A stretch of DNA of 64,000 nucleotides from Paragonimus westermani (Eukaryota; Platyhelminthes; Trematoda; Plagiorchiida; Troglotrematidae), in the NCBI GenBank assembly GCA_008508345.1, contig QNGE01000111.1, positions 239,289-303,288 of the forward strand. Direction: 5' to 3'. Each line of letters begins with the position of its first letter. Positions within the stretch are counted from its first letter, which is position 1. Below are positions 59,906 to 64,000 of the stretch, in pieces. Both the position numbers and the translations under genes were made by a program. The notes below the pieces were generated by a model. The model was given only the letters and a program-made list of their open reading frames with translations. It was not told where the DNA came from and did no database searches.

Positions 59906-60604
59906 AAAGTGAGAGCAATTTGATGCAAGAACTTCACATGCTTGCCATGTTCACGTGCGCTCAGTAGCTGAACAAACTGAACACTTTATGCGTCATGGTG
60001 AGGGCCAAATTGAGTGAATTGGCAGGCCTCCATCACGAATCAAAGTCCGAAATCTGGTCACACATGAATTCTTTAACACCGTTAAGGTTGTTTAGGGGGA
60101 GGGCGTTTTGTTGTTGCTCCAGACTGACATGTAGGATTTCGAACTGAACTGATGCATCACTGCATAGATCAGTGTCATCTTTGACGTGCATACTGAGGAC
60201 TTTATTCAGGTTACAAAACCTTGATCTGGTATTTTGGTAGCATTATGCCGAATCCATATTATCAGTTGAACGACCCCAGTCGCCAACATATCCGACTAAA
60301 ACAGCAGACAAATCAAACGAATGCTCAACAGAATACTGTAAACCTTGATGATTATGCACCACTCAGGAATCGCGAAACGGCATAGCAAGACGTAGAAAAA
60401 CCACGTCGAATCAACGTGCCAAATATCCGCATAATAAAAAATCTTGGTTCAAACATATGAGTTCATTGAGGACAATTGAGCTCTCGGTACTTCCTCAACA
60501 GCTATCCGACGTGGATGATACTGCATAACTCCAGTCGGTCATCGAGTTACTCAGGAGGTACCACCAACTGGTCGGTAAGTCGGTACCACCTGAAGGGCTT
60601 TCCT
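59906..60604. other. No gene recognised
   Basis: Only short frames are present, and no repeat is recognised. Confidence 0.45.
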
Positions 60605-60711
60605 CTTTTCGAAAAGAGGCCGGCGGGAAAGTCTATCTGAATGCGCTGGCTGCGATCAACTGTAAGTGATGGTCAACTTGAAAATAAATCAAATCCCCTA
60701 CTACTCATCAG
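60605..60711 (+). repeat. 3' end of a hammerhead-bearing SINE-like repeat
   Basis: Starts inside the family at TTTTCGAAAAGAGGCCGGC and runs through the tail AAAATAAATCAAATCCCCTA to CTACTCATCAG. The hammerhead and tRNA-like parts are missing (5' truncation). Confidence 0.85.
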
Positions 60712-60715
60712 AACT

Positions 60716-60779
60716 TCAGGCAACCACTCCTGACCGCTGAGTTNCAGAACGTCAGGCAACCACTCCTGACCGCTGAGTT
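60716..60779. repeat. 28-base direct duplication around an ambiguous base (assembly join)
   Basis: The same 28 bases occur at 60716-60743 and 60752-60779, separated by an N (60744) and seven bases. This is the usual trace of two overlapping contigs joined without merging, so distances across this point may be wrong. Confidence 0.85.
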
Positions 60780-60794
60780 TTCTCTGCTAGATGT

Positions 60795-62765
60795 TGAAGA
60801 TCTCTTACTCAAGGTTAATTCAATGGGTTAATGCAATGGGTCTTGACATGATCCATCCCAAAGTACTCAACGGAGCAGTCGCTAGTCTGGTTGAACCCCT
60901 TTATAAGCTGTTTAAGCAAACACTCCAGACTGACATTCTCCCTAGAGCATGGAAAGAGGCGACAGTCACACTCATATTTAAAGTGGGTGACCGGCGCTCT
61001 CCGCCTAGCTATCCTCCAATCAGCCTTATCCGTGTTCTGTACAAAACAATGGAGCGTCTACTAAAGCGCGCCATACTCACTCATCTCATATCAAATAATC
61101 TTTTCTCTTCCACCCAGCATGGCCTCCTTCCTAATCGGTCATGCATAACAAACATGCTTATTTTCATGGATAGTCTGACGGAGGCCGAAGATAATAGCCC
61201 CATCTCAGATGCCATCTTCTTTGATTTCACCAAGGCTTTTGACCGTGTCACACACGGCCCGCTGAAACACAAACTGGAAGCTTATGGTATTCAATGAGAG
61301 GTTTATTCGCTGGATTGCCTTTCATCTTGGCGATAGATCTTTCAGAGTTAAGACCGGGTCAGACACTTCGTCTCCCTCTTTCATTTCTGCGGAAGTTACC
61401 AAAGGGTCAGTGCTAGGTCCTCTGTTATTCCTGATTTACATCAACGACCCTCCAAACAATATATCCAGTAACGCCCTCTTATATGCAGACGACCTAAAAA
61501 TCTGGAATTCCACTGATCCCAGTGCACTACAAATTGATCTTGACGCGATCAAGCGCTGGTCGGACGATTAGAATCTCCCTTTAAATGACAATAAATGTGC
61601 TTACATGTAACTCGGTGAAGATTCTGGCAATGCCTTCATGATTCATAGTGCATCTGGCACAGTATATATCATGAGGATCGACCTGAAGAAAGATTTGTAT
61701 ATCTGATTGTCGTCTAACTCCACCTTCACGTATCACCATGAGATGGCGGCAAGAAATGGACGTAGGCAGGACTTAGCTATGCTTGAGCTCCAGAATGAAG
61801 GAAAATATACCAGAATGGGCAAGGAAGTTTGTGTTAACGGAGAATGACAATGTTGCGGGAACGCGTAAACAGCCAGCTTCCACAGTCGCTAAACAAGTCC
61901 TGACCACCGGTCACGCTATCTTTCCATCTTGTGCATTTAGAATGACCCGGGATACTTACGGTTTGCTGAAGCAGTTGCAATTAATCGACTCGAACCAGCT
62001 CTCTGTGTTTAGAAACAACTGTTCGTGAAATTGGTTCTTCCCTGGACTTAGTGACTCATCCTAACCCGCTTATTCATTATCCACCCCTCAATTCGTTTGT
62101 TATAAAAAGTCCATCCACGTTATTGTAAATTTGGTACTGATGGGTCAATACGAAATGCTTGCATCTACCAGTTTTTGTGTTCTAACTACTTTGTTCGCTC
62201 TCGGGATGAGTGGACGCTTTACTCCGCAAAGAAAAATAGCGTTTCAAACGGTTTTAGGGGTTTATGTAAGACCGCTCCTCGAGTATGTGAGTCAAATCGT
62301 GTATACCGGCTTGAAGAAAGACATATTGGCTGTTGGGCGTGTTCAGCGCGCGGCTACCGAACTAATCACCGACCTGAGCAATGCCACTTACGAGTATCGA
62401 CTTGAAATTATTAACATCTACCCACTTGTATTTCGAAGACTTCACATTGGGTTAATACTCACACACTCCTTTAGATTGGGTCTCGTAGAACAGTTCTTCG
62501 TTGTAACGAATGGTGACGGCCGACGAGGACATAATAGGAAGCTTTCCAAGCTTCGCCCTTGGACCTTTCTTAGGCAGCAGTTCTTTTCTCTCGGGGTCAT
62601 TAACCACCGGAACAGCCTTCCTTATGTGGTCGTCAGTGGCGCTTCTATGGATCGTTTTAAAGCTTAGCTTGATTCTCATTTACGTAAAATTTCATTATGC
62701 GAGTAACCTTACTCTGTGCTTCGTATTCACCGTAATCCCCAAGAGCGGTGCTACACCCTGTTTTC
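60795..62765 (+). pseudogene. CR1-like LINE: reverse transcriptase, C-terminal region and 3' UTR
   Basis: The frame at 60791-61297 reads GLDMIHPKVLNGAVASLVEP, then LPRAWKEATVTLIFKVGD, PPISLIRVLYKTMERLLKRA, HGLLPNRSCITNMLIF and the palm motif FFDFTKAFDRVTH. A frameshift at about 61285 leads to KGSVLGPLLFLIYINDPPNN and the catalytic LLYADDLKIW (about 61475-61505), both aspartates intact. After a stop at 61570, similarity persists to LSSNSTFTYHHEMAARNG at about 61760. About 450 unrelated bases follow. The C-terminal region resumes near 62220: VYVRPLLEYVSQIVYTGLKK, VQRAATELITDLSNATYEY, then RRGHNRKLSKLRPW and LRQQFFSLGVINHRNSLPY, ending at 62667. The 3' UTR contains CCCCAAGAGCGGTGCTACAC near 62740. 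It is 5'-truncated, without endonuclease. Confidence 0.9.
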
Positions 62766-62769
62766 AGTG

Positions 62770-63775
62770 AGCGCCTTCACGGTGACGGTTGGAGTTGGTT
62801 GCGATGAGAGACCGAGGCGGCGGGCCAACCAGCCTTTGAACTGGCAGGTTGTACTTTGCCAGCCACCGCTCGTGAGTGGGCACGCCACCCTTGTATACGG
62901 AGATAAACGATGCAGAAAGACGTACTGTAGGCTTAGAATTTCTACCATAACACTAACAGAATAGGTAGGCATAGGAGCCTTAGTGATCGATAAAAATGGC
63001 ACTCACGGATACTTTGCATGACATCGAGAACCAAGGCGTCGCCATCATGTTGCACACGGAACTGCTGTGCTCAAGGTGATAACTATAGAACCAAGTATCT
63101 TGCACTAAGCCCCTGTTTCGAAATGGAGTCGTGGGGTTCGCCCGTTCAGATGCTTCCGAATAAGATGACTTGCCAACGTGGTCATTCGGTGAAGGATGTT
63201 CTCGACCTACAAGTCTCCATTGACAACTTCACGACGGTGGAATCCGTAGGTGGTTTGCGCTTCAGACTCTCGCGTCAGCCACTCTTTGTGGAGCATTATT
63301 TATGTGAATGACAACGGCTGGGACGTCTCTCGGGTGCGTCCTCTTTTCAAACGTCCGTTGGCATTTTCCAGCAGAAGCCGCCGATATTACTCTGTGCATG
63401 AATGTCCCGCTTGAGCTTGATTTACAGCCGATGACGCGAAAATCTCCATAAACTTCCTATCCGTCCGGTGGATGATATTCAAGGCACGTTTGAAGCTACC
63501 GTAGTAATTATAGTAAACAGTGTTCCAATAATCACATTCATCTGTATCATTTTGATTCTGGGGTTAAAGACAAAACTCGCTTCCTGCCTTGATGGCTGGA
63601 AGTGTTTCTCTGTACGCTCCATTTTCCAGGATTGGTACTAATACACGCCAGTCAAGGATTTCAGCGATTTCAGCGATTTGTACATGGGTTTGAGGATGGG
63701 GGCCCAATCTACCCGGATCCAGTCAGTTTGTTCGTTTCGATGTTCGGCGGTTTTCTGTTGACCTGAAAGGCAGTC
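62770..63775. other. No gene recognised between two convergent LINE ends
   Basis: A plus frame at 63018-63311 (97 codons) is GC-rich but matches nothing I know. A GATTTCAGC direct repeat lies at about 63656-63680. The minus-strand frame at 62751-63002 is not recognised either. Confidence 0.4.
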
Positions 63776-64000
63776 ATTGAAAACAGGGTGTAGCACCGCT
63801 CTTGGGGGTTACAGAAAGTAGCAACAACAGAGTAAAATAATAATCCAGCAAAACAGGATAAATTATTAATTTAACGGTTTATTAAGTAGGTGGGAATCCA
63901 ATAACACTTTGAGACGGTCTTTAGAAGAGCAGCTAACAATCTCTAGTGGTAGGTCGTTCCAGTAGTTGATAACCCTATAAGAGAAGAACTGTTGTCTTAG
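63776..64000 (-). pseudogene. CR1-like LINE 3' end, cut by the window edge
   Basis: On the minus strand from 64000 it reads LRQQFFSYRVINYWNDLPLE and then SSKDRLKVLLDSHLLNK before a stop. This is the same C-terminal block as in the plus-strand copy (LRQQFFSLGVINHRNSLPY). The shared 3' UTR motif CCCCAAGAGCGGTGCTACAC follows at about 63810-63790. The two copies point toward each other and belong to one subfamily. Confidence 0.85.

Noticed and set aside
1..64000. CRISPR arrays, operons, Shine-Dalgarno sites or prokaryotic genes
   Set aside because: No regularly spaced direct repeats and no long contiguous genes. Everything recognisable is eukaryotic and intron-bearing or retroelement-derived.

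Overview
The window reads as flatworm (platyhelminth) nuclear DNA, most likely fluke or tapeworm. The evidence is long stretches without prokaryote-style genes, split genes with very short introns (33-57 nt), and a mixed load of CR1-like and RTE-like LINEs, Penelope-like elements and Ty3/gypsy elements. It also holds a tRNA-derived repeat carrying a hammerhead ribozyme, a combination known from schistosomes and their relatives. Species cannot be fixed from the sequence alone. Single ambiguous bases at 43916, 47882 and 60744 show a draft assembly.

Layout. 1-9 kb: a decayed RTE reverse transcriptase, then a minus-strand CR1-like LINE that appears to be split by a plus-strand Penelope-like element. 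10.3-10.5 kb: a 246-bp foldback element (MITE). 10.8-41.8 kb: mostly non-coding sequence with scattered candidate exons. The two best-supported groups are 28114-28954 (three in-phase exons with a TBC-like motif) and 34976-39356 (three in-phase exons ending in a stop). They may belong to one long plus-strand gene, but the link is not proven. Copies of the hammerhead repeat lie at about 14.1-14.8, 15.6-16.1, 19.2-19.5, 22.5-22.7, 24.6-25.7, 34.3-34.9, 39.5-40.4 and 60.6 kb. An RTE fragment sits in the intron near 36 kb.

45.4-47.0 kb: a minus-strand gypsy fragment. 49.4-51.2 kb: a second Penelope-like element. 52.2-56.7 kb: a plus-strand gypsy pol interrupted by a complete-looking 2.75-kb DNA transposon (53539-56285) with terminal inverted repeats. 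That transposon carries an internally deleted transposase and a nearly intact DUF4806 gene with micro-introns. 59.6-59.9 kb: another gypsy pol end. 60.8-62.8 kb and 63.8-64.0 kb: two CR1-like LINEs pointing at each other.

Almost all recognisable coding sequence comes from mobile elements and is broken by stops or frameshifts. Two items deserve most attention. One is the hammerhead-bearing repeat, which forms head-to-tail and inverted composites (retrozyme or Sm-alpha-like). The other is the nested transposon, in which the DUF4806 gene is kept while the transposase has lost its centre. I made no database comparison: family names rest on motifs read by eye.
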